Translations under genes and position numbers: made by a program
NCBI GenBank assembly: GCA_013112685.1
Contig: JABFGC010000001.1
Span: forward strand, 1,240,001-1,304,000
Direction: 5' to 3'
Origin: Chloroflexota bacterium
GTDB taxonomy: Bacteria; Chloroflexota; Anaerolineae; Anaerolineales; Villigracilaceae
Length of the DNA: 64,000 nt
Notes under the pieces: model-generated
Seen by the model: only the letters and a program-made list of their open reading frames with translations
The model's database searches: none
Told to the model about the DNA's origin: nothing
Shown: positions 35,761 through 44,810 of the stretch, one piece after another
Layout of the letters: each line of letters begins with the position of its first letter
Position numbering within the stretch: the first letter of the stretch is position 1

Positions 35761-36985
35761 TTAGAACCTAAACTTCCTGGCGGGTTGTTTTGCGTTCAAT
35801 AAAGGCGCAAAACTCTCCTCGCAAAATGTCAAAAAGGCGATCAAATCCGTCCGGTTGTGGATGCCTGCGTAACGTTTGAACAACTCGACGTTGCGCCTCA
35901 ACGTCTCCGCCGAAGACTCCATCGTCGCGTACAGCATGTTGCGGAAATCGAACTCGCTGATGCGCGCCTTGCCGCCGTTCTTTTTGTATTGCAGGTAGGC
36001 ATCCGAGCGCTCCATCAACTTGACGATTTTCCCCGCCTTGTCCTTTTCCTCTTTCGAGATTTGGACTTGCGGAACGGGCGCGGACGGCTTCTTGGCGGGC
36101 TTCGCCTCACGCCCGGACTTTGAACTGCCCGCTAACCCCGCGCACCTTTTCCTTCACTGAAAGCGCCAGCGTCAACTGTGTGGGCTGCGCCTTTTCAGGC
36201 TTCACCGCTTTCGGCTTTTCGCCTCGAACCTTGTGACTCGAAACGTTCGCAACCCGTTTCCTGCCGCTCGTCACTTTTTTCTTAACCGGCGCGACAACCT
36301 TCTTGACCGGAGCCGGGACCTTCGCCTTCCGCTTTGGTTTCGTTTTTGGCTTGGCAGCCGGTTTGACGGTCTTTTTAACCTCCACCGGCTTGGCTTTCTT
36401 TTGAACGACCGGTGCGACTTCTTTCCGGGTTTCCTTCTTGCGAACCGATTTTTTGACCTGTTTTTTGACAGGAGCGGCGCGTTTGACTTTCTTCTTCGCG
36501 GGCGCTTTCTTCTTCTCCGCAGGCGTTTTGGGCTGCGGCTCCGCTTTGGCAGGGACGACCTCTTCCTTTACAGGTTCCGCTTCCACTTTGACGGGTTGCG
36601 GCGCTTCGACCTTCTTCGGCTTGGGCAGTTCGATGCCCAATGCCTTTGCCGTCCGTCTGGCAATCTGCTTTCCCTTGACCTTCAGCGCATACCCTTCCGC
36701 CGATGTCCCTTTGACCAAGCCCCTTTCCTTCGCGTCCTGCAAGCGGCGCGCCGCCAGCGCGGAGTCGGGCCAGTAGAAGTAATTCTTCAGCGCGAAACTC
36801 TGTGGGAACAGCCGGAAGCAAATGGAGACGATTTCCTCGGTCGTGGCGGGGAGTTCGTCGTTTTGCAGGAGCAGAATTGCGAGCAGGACGAGGTCCACCT
36901 GCGGGATGTTCGCATACGCCTCCGCTTTGAACTCGGAAAGACTTTTTTTTGCAGGGTTGGTTTCAGCCGGTGTTTCGGGTGACAT
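35761..36985 (-). CDS. Winged-helix-like protein with long Lys/Ala/Pro-rich tail (frameshifted)
   Basis: About 407 residues after joining two frames at a C4/G4 run (36136-36139). Residues about 14-95 look like a winged-helix domain (PQVDLVLLAILLLQNDELPATT-like content; SALAARRLQDAKERGLVKG). Residues about 105-270 are an almost uninterrupted Lys/Ala/Pro/Val-rich, histone-H1-like segment. The C-terminal about 110 residues form a second folded region (FRNMLYATMESSAETLRR, DLIAFLTFCEESF). The composition suggests nucleic-acid binding. It is the first gene of the operon with the GHKL ATPase. Its function is unknown. Confidence 0.72.
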
Positions 36986-37030
36986 GGAATCGCTGTGCCT
37001 TGACGAGAGATGGTTCTATTTTAACTGATG

Positions 37031-38545
37031 TTACGGGTCGACCCGGTAGACGGTTACGTTCTGTTGTGGGCTTTCATACACCACGACAAACCTTTCCGGC
37101 ATGGATTCGAGGATGGGCAGGATTTGCTCCTCGACCTTTTTCTCCAGTTCCGTGCCGGGCGGCGATTGAAGCGGCGGCGCGACGATGATGTAATCAATGC
37201 CCTGGTTATCGAGATAGGTTAGCAAATCCTGGTCGTTCTTTGGGAAGCCGATCGTCCGGCGTTTGACATGCACATACGCCGGGACGGGTTCGTTCACCAT
37301 CACAATCGCATCGGCGGGCGCGTGTTCGGCAACCCAACTCGCGCCAATCGAAAGGTCGGTCATCTGCTCGCGGACGGGGGAGCGCCAATCCTGAATGTGA
37401 CGCGCCAGCAGGGCGAGCGCAATCAGCCCGGAGACTCCCAGGAAACTGCGCTCAGCAAAACGGGGGCTTGCGCGTGCGATGACGTCCATCAGCCGCCTGA
37501 TTCCGACCAGAAAATAAAAATACAGCATCGGCAGAAGCGGAATCAAAAACCGCGCCTTCACGCTCCCCACCTTCGGGTTCCAAAACGCCAGCATGCCCAG
37601 CGCATAGATCAGAAAATAAATGTGCATCCATTCGAGTTTTGGCTTCCACGCGAACAGACCGAAGGCGATGACCAGCAGGATGACGACGTTCAAAGCGGCT
37701 GTCAGCCATCCCAAACCGAAGCCGGATAAAAATGCATCCAGCCGCGCGCCGAAGACGGGAATCAACGAACCGGCAAGGACTTTGTCGAAGTAGCCGGATG
37801 CGTTCGACCAGACCTGACCGAATTTCTCGACCGCCGACCCGCTCAATACCTGCGCCTCATACCCGGACGAGATAACCGTGCCGCCGTTGCGGAGGTTGAT
37901 TCCAGCCTGGAGCAGAATCCCAACCATCAGAATAACAGCGGCAGTTCCCAGTTCCCGAAAGCGGCGCGTGAGCAGCAGAACCGTCAGGAGCGAAGCGCCA
38001 AGCGCAATCCCAATCGTGCGAATCTGCTGGGCATAAAAAGCGAGCAGGGCGGCGGAGACGATCCAGCCGATGCCGCGTCCGTTTGATTTTTCGAAGGCGA
38101 GCAGCGCCAATAACGAAAAAAATAAATACGCCGACTCGGACATCACCGTGACCGACGCGCCGACGAGCAGCGGATTGAGCGCGACCAGCCCGGTCAGGAT
38201 TTCGAGCGCGGGGGAGGGAAGCCGTTTGGAGAAGAGTTGATACACCAGCGGGATCGAAGCCAGCCATAAAACAAGCGAAACGACTTTGAGCGCGTCGTAA
38301 TTCTTTGGGAAGACCAGCGTGAACGGCGCGAGCAGAAGAGACCAACCGGGCGGGAAATTTCGCTCGATTTGCGGGCGCGGAAAATTGATGAGTTGGTAGC
38401 CCTGCCCGCTGGCGAGGCTCTCCGCGAGGATGATGTAATGCGCGTCGTCGTAGGAGGCGCCGATTTGCAGGGAGTCGAAGCGCAAAACCGCCAGCGCCGC
38501 GCTGACGACGATGAGCAAAATCAAAACAAAGGTTGAACGTGTCAT
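37031..38545 (-). CDS. GT39-like membrane glycosyltransferase
   Basis: 504 residues with about 11 hydrophobic segments. The first extracytoplasmic loop has the acidic motif GASYDDAHYIILAESLASGQ, matching the catalytic D-D/E region of dolichyl-phosphate-mannose mannosyltransferase-like (GT39/PMT_2) proteins. A soluble C-terminal domain follows the last membrane span. The acceptor is unknown. The gene is monocistronic, with 45 nt to the winged-helix gene and 255 nt to the divergent nuclease gene. Confidence 0.85.
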   Translation of the reverse strand: MTRSTFVLILLIVVSAALAVLRFDSLQIGASYDDAHYIILAESLASGQGYQLINFPRPQIERNFPPGWSLLLAPFTLVFPKNYDALKVVSLVLWLASIPLVYQLFSKRLPSPALEILTGLVALNPLLVGASVTVMSESAYLFFSLLALLAFEKSNGRGIGWIVSAALLAFYAQQIRTIGIALGASLLTVLLLTRRFRELGTAAVILMVGILLQAGINLRNGGTVISSGYEAQVLSGSAVEKFGQVWSNASGYFDKVLAGSLIPVFGARLDAFLSGFGLGWLTAALNVVILLVIAFGLFAWKPKLEWMHIYFLIYALGMLAFWNPKVGSVKARFLIPLLPMLYFYFLVGIRRLMDVIARASPRFAERSFLGVSGLIALALLARHIQDWRSPVREQMTDLSIGASWVAEHAPADAIVMVNEPVPAYVHVKRRTIGFPKNDQDLLTYLDNQGIDYIIVAPPLQSPPGTELEKKVEEQILPILESMPERFVVVYESPQQNVTVYRVDP

Positions 38546-38624
38546 GTTGGTTTATCCGGGCTTGATCGTGGAGAAAACCGGCGGATGGGTGAGCGGCAGA
38601 ATCGTATCACAAAGAAAAGTCCGC

Positions 38625-38653
38625 TTGCATTTTTGTTGGGTCTCATCTAAAAT
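38625..38653 (+). promoter_or_regulatory. Sigma70-type promoter for the secreted nuclease gene
   Basis: TTGCAT and TAAAAT are spaced by 17 nt in the 255-nt divergent intergenic region. GAGGAG stands nine nt before ATG 38801. Confidence 0.55.
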
Positions 38654-38800
38654 GAATTTACGGGTGGAATTTAACGGTCAACGGTGTGATTCGGACAAGT
38701 CTGTCAGGAGGCGCCTTTGTACGTGAAAATCGAATATTCTGCTGGCTTCAAATCGTGGCTGTAAGTTCACCAATCTCGACCCTGAAGAGGAGAATAATCC

Positions 38801-41800
38801 ATGAATAGGTTCTTGTTCAAAGTGTTTTCGCTGGCGACGATCCTGGCGCTGGCGTTCGGCGGAATGCCCGTGCAAACGGTGAAAGCCGCACCGGCGTCGC
38901 TGGTGGGGACCTACACACAAAACTTCGACACGTTGGCGAGCACAGGCTCTGGCAACGTCTGGACCAACGACGCGACCATTTCCGGCTGGTACAGCACCCG
39001 CACCCTCTATATCGCCAGCGCCGGTACGGGCAATGCAGGCGGCTTGTACAGCTTTGGTACCACCGCCGCTGACCGCGCGCTTGGCTCGATTGCCTCCGGC
39101 TCCACTAGCACAATATTCTATGGCGTACGTTTCGTCAACGATACCGGCGGCGTGGTCACCCAACTGGATATAAGTTACACCGGTGAACAGTGGCGTACTG
39201 GCGGTAGTTCCACCGCCGTGCCTTCGGTCGCCCAGAAGTTGGATTTTCAATACCAGGTGGGCGCAACCAGCCTCACAAGCGGCACATGGACCGATTTCGA
39301 TACGCTCGACTTCACTTCACCGATTTTTGGCACTGTTTCCTCCAGCGCATTGGACGGCAACGCCCCGGCAAATCGTTTGGCATTATCGGCGTCCATTACC
39401 GGTTTGAATATCCAGCCCAATCAGGAAGTCTGGCTGCGCTGGCAGGATATCAACGATGCAAACAATGATCACGGACTGGCGGTTGACGATTTAAGTGTTG
39501 TCGCTTTTAGTAATCCTGTGGATGCCGCCCCCGAAGTCGCCGACACCTTCCCCGACGACGGCGCAACGGACTTCCCGGTCAATGCCAACCTCACAGTCAC
39601 TTTCAGTGAACCGGTCAACGTGACCGATCCATGGTTCGACCTTTCCTGTTCCGTCAGCGGCGCGGGCATTGCAACCTCTTTCAGCGGTGGACCGACAACC
39701 TTCACGCTCGACCCGGGTTTGTCGCTGGTCCACGGAGAGGAATGCACGTTGACCATCTTCGCGGATCAGGTCAGCGACCAGGATGCGAACGACCCGCCGG
39801 ACGACATGGAAGTCAATTTCATTGTCGGCTTCTCGCCTTACGACGTTTGCGCCACAGATTTCACACCCATCTATGAAATTCAGGGCGATGGTCTTTCCAC
39901 GCCCATTCCCGGCACGGTCACAACACAAGGCGTGGTGGTGGGCGATTTTGAAGGAAGCAACAGCGTTGGGATTCAGGGATTTTATCTCCAGGATCCAAGC
40001 GGTGACGGGAATGCCGCGACTTCCGACGGCATTTTCGTTTACACCGGCACTGCCAATCTTGTGAACGCCGGTCAGGTGGTGCGCGTCACCGGTTACGCGC
40101 GCGAGCGCTTCAACCAGACCACGCTCAACGGCTCGAACAGCAATAATTCTGCCGTGCCCGCCGCGAACATTATCAACTGCGGCAGCGGCAGTGTGGAACC
40201 GACCGAAGTGCTGATGCCCTTTGCCGATGCGGCTTACCCGGAGCGTTTCGAAGGCATGTTGGTATGGTTCTCGCAGCCGCTCGTCATCTCTGAATACTTC
40301 AACTATGAACGTTTCGGCGAGATGGTGCTGGCGCTGCCGCTCGACGGCGAATCGCGTCCCTTTACCGGCACAGCCGTTGACGAGCCGGGGGTTGACGCGA
40401 ACGCCCGCACGCTTGCCAACAGCCTGCGCCGCATCACCCTCGACGATGGGCTTGGCGCCCAGAACCCGGTCTCGGGTCCGCCACCCGAACGGCGACCCCT
40501 TCTCGCTGTTGAACCGTTTCCGCGGCGGCGACTTGGTGACAAACGTAGTCGGCGTCCTCGGCTATGATTTCGATCTCTATCGCATCCAGCCCACGGAACC
40601 CGCCGATTATGAGTCGGTCAATCCGCGGATAGACGCGCCCGAAGACGTGAACGGCAGCCTGAAGGTTGCGGCGATGAACACACTCAACTTCTTCATCACG
40701 CCGGATTACTCTTCTGGAAATCCATTGGACAACAAGTGCGGACCTTTGCAGAATGTGGAATGCCGCGGACATGACGCCAACCAACCCGATGAATTCACGC
40801 GCCAGCGCGACAAACTCCTCGCTGCGCTCGCAGGCTTGGACGCCGACATCATCGGACTCAACGAACTGGAAAACACCACCGGAGTTGACCCTCTCGGCGA
40901 CCCCGTGAACGGCATTGTGGCAGGACTCAACGACCTGCTGGGAGCAGGCACCTATGCCTACATTGACACCGGCGTGATCGGCACAGATGCGATTCGAGTC
41001 GGCTTGATCTACAAACCTGCGAAAGTCACACCGGTCGGCGATTTCAAGATCATGGATTCGAGCGTTGACCCGCGCTTTGTGGATACCAGGAATCGTCCCT
41101 CGTTGGCGCAGACGTTCGAGGAAGCGGCAACCGGCGCTCGATTTACCGTTGTCGTCAATCACCTCAAATCCAAAGGCGACTCGGGGTTGGCTTTCGAAGG
41201 CAATGAGACAAATCCACCCGGCATCTGCGTGGATGATGACCCGGATAATGACATACCGGATTGCGACCAGGGCGACGGGCAAGGTTACTGGAACTACACC
41301 CGCACCCAGGCGGCAGAAGCGCTTGTGGACTGGCTGGCAACCGACCCGACCGGAAGCGGCGACGCGGATGTGATCATCATGGGCGACCTCAACTCGTACG
41401 CCATGGAAAATCCGATTGACGCCATCCTGTCAGGCGGTTTCACCAACCTGGTCAAGGAATATCAGGGCAAGTATGCCTACTCCTACGTCTTCGACGGTCA
41501 GTTCGGTTATCTGGATCATTCGTTATCGAATGCCAGCCTTACGCCGCAGGTAACCGGCGCCGCGGACTGGCACATCAACGCCGACGAGCCCGACCTGCTG
41601 GATTACGACACCTCCTTCAAGCCCAATGAACAGGATGCGATCTATGAGCCGAACGCCTATCGCTCTTCCGACCACGACCCGGTCATCGTCGGTTTAGACC
41701 TGCTCCATTACGACTTCAGCGGATTCTTCCCGCCGATTGACGACATCCCGGTGTTGAACGCCGTCAAGGCGGGCAGCGCCATCCCGGTGAAGTTCAGCCT

Positions 41801-42056
41801 CGGCGGGGACCAGGGCTTGGATATCTTCCTCGCCGGCTATCCGTTGTCGCGGAAGATCGCCTGCGATACGAACAGCCCATTGGATGACATCGAACAAACC
41901 GTGACCGCAGGCGGAAGCAGCCTGTCATACGACGCGTTGTCAGATCAGTACACGTATGTCTGGAAGACCAACAAGGCATGGGCGGGCACCTGCCGCCAGC
42001 TGGTCGTGATCCTGAAGGACGGTTCGATCCACCTCGCCAATTTCAAGTTCAAGTAG
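38801..42056 (+). CDS. Large secreted endonuclease/exonuclease/phosphatase (ExeM/NucH-like), frameshifted
   Basis: About 1085 residues. The signal peptide is MNRFLFKVFSLATILALAFG. Next come a beta-rich N-terminal domain, an SbsA-type Ig-like domain (FPDDGATDFPVNANLTVTF), an OB-fold ExeM/NucH region (TVTTQGVVVGDFEG, GFYLQDPSGDGN) and an EEP nuclease domain (LKVAAMNTLNFF, DIIGLNELENTTG, IIMGDLNSYAMENP, SSDHDPVIVGLDL). A C-terminal beta domain ends the protein. The frame break at GGGTCC (40474-40476) is cured by removing one G, giving VRHPNGDPFSLLNRF. It probably degrades extracellular DNA as a nutrient or biofilm component. The OB-fold arrangement fits that family's usual layout. Confidence 0.9.
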
Positions 42057-42070
42057 GATAATCTGCATCA

Positions 42071-42105
42071 AAGAAGCCGCTCTCCATCGAGAGCGGCTTC
42101 TTTTT
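42071..42105 (+). terminator. Terminator after the secreted nuclease
   Basis: A perfect stem GAAGCCGCTCTC / GAGAGCGGCTTC with a CATC loop, followed by TTTTT. Confidence 0.93.
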
Positions 42106-42166
42106 GGAATGGCTGTTTTCGCGGGTTTGCCGAATGACATTTCCAAAAGCGTCGTATAATTTCCGC

Positions 42167-42556
42167 ATGGCACTTACCGCGCTCGAACTCTCCCCGGAGG
42201 AGCTGAAGAAATACCGCCCGCTTGAAGCGATTCGCAAACGCAGGGCGAAGAACCGCGCGCAGATCGCAAAACGCCGCCGCCGCGCGTACACCGCTGCGCT
42301 TAAAGCCGCAAAACTGTTGAAGGAAAAATTCGGCGCAAAGGAGGTCATCCTCTTCGGCTCGCTGGCGCGGCGTGGAAGTTTCACCCTGTATTCCGATATT
42401 GACCTCGCCGCGCGGGGGATTGACCCGTTAAAGTTCTATGCCGCATCGGCGGCGATCGAACGGGTGGACTTGAATTTTCAGATTGACTTGGTTGATCTTG
42501 AATTTTGCCTGCCAGCCCTGCGCGAAAACATCGAAAAGGACGGCAAGCCTTTATGA
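42167..42556 (+). CDS. MNT-family nucleotidyltransferase (antitoxin-like)
   Basis: 129 residues. GSLARRGSFTLYSDIDLAARG is the GSx10DxD minimal nucleotidyltransferase motif in its usual place. An Arg/Lys-rich helical N-terminus of about 45 residues precedes it, longer than in typical MntA. In HEPN-MNT modules this enzyme adds AMP to the toxin. The stop overlaps the next ATG (ATGA at 42553), indicating coupling. ATG 42167 fits the domain; the longer frame to 42104 runs into the upstream terminator. Confidence 0.85.
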   Translation: MALTALELSPEELKKYRPLEAIRKRRAKNRAQIAKRRRRAYTAALKAAKLLKEKFGAKEVILFGSLARRGSFTLYSDIDLAARGIDPLKFYAASAAIERVDLNFQIDLVDLEFCLPALRENIEKDGKPL

Positions 42557-43026
42557 AAGACGAAAAGATTCAGGAATTAATCACGCGCATCCACCAGGAG
42601 TTCGATGAAATAAAGATCGTCATAAAGCGGATAAAGGAAGGTTGGGAACGCACGCGCCGTTTGAGCGATGATTATTATCTTGATGGCGTGGCGTTGAATT
42701 TGCATGGCTTTTATATGGGTTCGGAACAAATCTTTGCCAATATTGCCGAGTCGGTGGACGGTTACCTGCCGCGCGGCGAGAGCTGGCACTTGCTTCTTTT
42801 GCAGCAAATGATGACGGAAATTCCGTCAATCCGCCCGCCTGTGATAACCGTTGAAACAGGAACAAAACTGGATGAATATCGCCGGTTTCGACACATGATT
42901 CGCAACGTGTACACGTTCAATTTTGACCCCGTCAAGATAGGGAAGCTGGTTGCCGACGCGCCCTCTTTATTCGAACAACTGAAAGCCGAAGTATCCGCCT
43001 TCACCGATTTTCTCGAACAGGCATAA
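42553..43026 (+). CDS. HEPN-domain (HepT-like) protein
   Basis: 157 residues, all-helical. YRRFRHMIRNVYTFNFDP contains the Arg...His motif (FRH, RN) of the HepT-like ribonuclease group that pairs with MNT proteins. A second typical stretch is YYLDGVALNLHGFYMGSEQIF. It presumably acts as the RNase toxin neutralised by the adjacent MNT protein. The family RN-x4-H motif is varied here, so activity should be judged cautiously. comM starts 38 nt downstream. Confidence 0.8.
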   Translation: MKDEKIQELITRIHQEFDEIKIVIKRIKEGWERTRRLSDDYYLDGVALNLHGFYMGSEQIFANIAESVDGYLPRGESWHLLLLQQMMTEIPSIRPPVITVETGTKLDEYRRFRHMIRNVYTFNFDPVKIGKLVADAPSLFEQLKAEVSAFTDFLEQA

Positions 43027-43064
43027 AAATTCTGTACAACCCAATAATCGGATAAAATTCGCTC

Positions 43065-44600
43065 ATGCTCTCCCGCGTCTACTCCTGCGCTGTGGTGGGA
43101 CTCGAAGGCGTCATCGTCGAAGTGGAAGTTGACTACACCAACGGTCTCCCCGGCGTCACCATCGTCGGTCTTCCCGATGCCGCCGTTCAAGAAAGCCGCG
43201 AACGCGTGCAAACCGCCGTCAAAAACGCGGGCTTGCACTTTCCCCGTCACCGCATCGTCGTCAATCTTGCGCCCGCCGTCGTCCGTAAGGAAGGACCCGC
43301 CTACGACCTGCCCATCGCGCTTGGCGTCGTCATCCTCGCTGGGTATCTTCCGCACGACGCCATCGAAGGCGCGATGGTGGTCGGCGAACTTTCGCTGGAT
43401 GGGGTCGTCCGCCACACGCGCGGGGTGCTTCCCATGGCAGCCGCCGCAAGAGCGAATGGATTCAGGCGGATGTTCGTCCCCGAAACGGATGCGGGCGAAG
43501 CGGCTTTGATCCCGGACCTTGAGGTTTACCCCGTCAAATCGCTCGCGCATCTTTATGACCATTTGACCGGTCGGCGTTTGATCGAGCCTTACCGACCCTC
43601 CAGCGACGACCTCCCCGACCCGCTCTTTGTCCCAGCCGACTTCGCCGAAATCAAGGGACAGGAACACGTCAAACGCGCGCTCGAAGTCGCCGCGGCTGGC
43701 GGACATAACTGTCTTCTCGTGGGAAGCCCCGGAGCCGGAAAAACCCTGCTCGCCCGCGCATTGCCCGGCATATTGCCCGAAATGAGCATCGAAGAATCGC
43801 TGGATGTGACCCGCATTTATTCCGTCGCAGACCAACTCCCGCCAGGGACTCCGCTTATCAAACAACGTCCCTTCCGCGCGCCGCACCATACGATTAGTCA
43901 CGCGGGTCTGGTCGGCGGCGGGAACATCCCCAAGCCCGGAGAAATATCGCTCGCGCACAGGGGCGTTTTGTTTTTGGACGAGTTTCCCGAATTTGGAAGC
44001 CGTGTTCTCGAAGTGATGCGCCAGCCGATGGAGGACAAAGTCGTCACCATCAGCCGCGCCAAGGGATCGTTGACCTTCTCCGCTAATTTTCAATTGATTG
44101 CTGCGATGAATCCGTGCCAGTGCGGTTACTTTGGCGATTCACAAAAAGCCTGTACCTGCGCCCCCGCTGTCGTGACCAAATACCAGAAGCGCATCTCCGG
44201 TCCCATTCTCGACCGCATTGACATCCACATCGAAGTCCCGCGCGTGGATTATGAAAAGTTGAGCGGAGACCGGTTGGGAGAATCAAGCGAGACGATTCGC
44301 AAACGCGTTCAAGCCGCACGGGATATTCAACGAGCGCGTTTCTCAACGGTCGATTCAAAACATCCCATCTTCTGTAATGCGGATATGCGCGTCGGGGAGA
44401 TACGGCAATTTTGCAGGTTGCAGGACGAAGGTCAGAGCCTGATGCGTGCGGCGATGAGTCAACTCAATTTGTCGGCGCGGGCATATCACCGCATTCTCAA
44501 ACTGGCGCGAACGATTGCAGACCTGGCGGGGAGCGAAGAGATTCAATCTGCGCATCTGGCGGAGGCGCTGCAATACCGCCCGAAGTTGATGATGGGATAA
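43065..44600 (+). CDS. comM: YifB/ComM-family Mg-chelatase-like AAA+ ATPase
   Basis: 511 residues. The N-terminal ChlI-like/Lon-protease-fold domain (LPGVTIVGLPDAAVQESRER) is followed by an AAA+ domain with Walker A GSPGAGKTLLARALPG, Walker B VLFLDEFPEF and the family motif FRAPHHTISHAGLVGGG. A Zn-type cysteine cluster, CQCGYFGDSQKACTC, and a C-terminal domain follow. ComM homologues are branch-migration helicases used in natural transformation. The length is standard. A TAAAAT box is just upstream at 43052-43057. Confidence 0.93.
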   Translation: MLSRVYSCAVVGLEGVIVEVEVDYTNGLPGVTIVGLPDAAVQESRERVQTAVKNAGLHFPRHRIVVNLAPAVVRKEGPAYDLPIALGVVILAGYLPHDAIEGAMVVGELSLDGVVRHTRGVLPMAAAARANGFRRMFVPETDAGEAALIPDLEVYPVKSLAHLYDHLTGRRLIEPYRPSSDDLPDPLFVPADFAEIKGQEHVKRALEVAAAGGHNCLLVGSPGAGKTLLARALPGILPEMSIEESLDVTRIYSVADQLPPGTPLIKQRPFRAPHHTISHAGLVGGGNIPKPGEISLAHRGVLFLDEFPEFGSRVLEVMRQPMEDKVVTISRAKGSLTFSANFQLIAAMNPCQCGYFGDSQKACTCAPAVVTKYQKRISGPILDRIDIHIEVPRVDYEKLSGDRLGESSETIRKRVQAARDIQRARFSTVDSKHPIFCNADMRVGEIRQFCRLQDEGQSLMRAAMSQLNLSARAYHRILKLARTIADLAGSEEIQSAHLAEALQYRPKLMMG

Positions 44601-44810
44601 TTTCGTTTCGCCTCTGCGGCTCAAATCTTCCTGCGCACCAATTCCCCTTTCCCGATCGGGACGATCAATGCGTCGGCGCGTTCATTTTCCCTTACACTCT
44701 TATAAACGGGACGTATCGGAATAACGCGATGCTGCCCGATTTCGCTATGGATGATGAGAGGATCGAGCAAACGGAGCGCTTCTTTCGAGAGCGCTCCGTT
44801 TGGTTTCCCG
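44601..44810. other. Spacer with hairpin between comM and mcp
   Basis: AAACGGAGCGCT (44769-44780) and AGCGCTCCGTTT (44790-44801) form a 12-bp stem. It is probably a terminator shared by the convergent comM and mcp genes. A minus-strand open stretch ending LVRRKI crosses it but shows no convincing start, so no gene is called. Confidence 0.5.

Noticed and set aside
39469..39928. Several minus-strand frames over the nuclease gene
   Set aside because: Antisense shadows of the domain-bearing plus frame.
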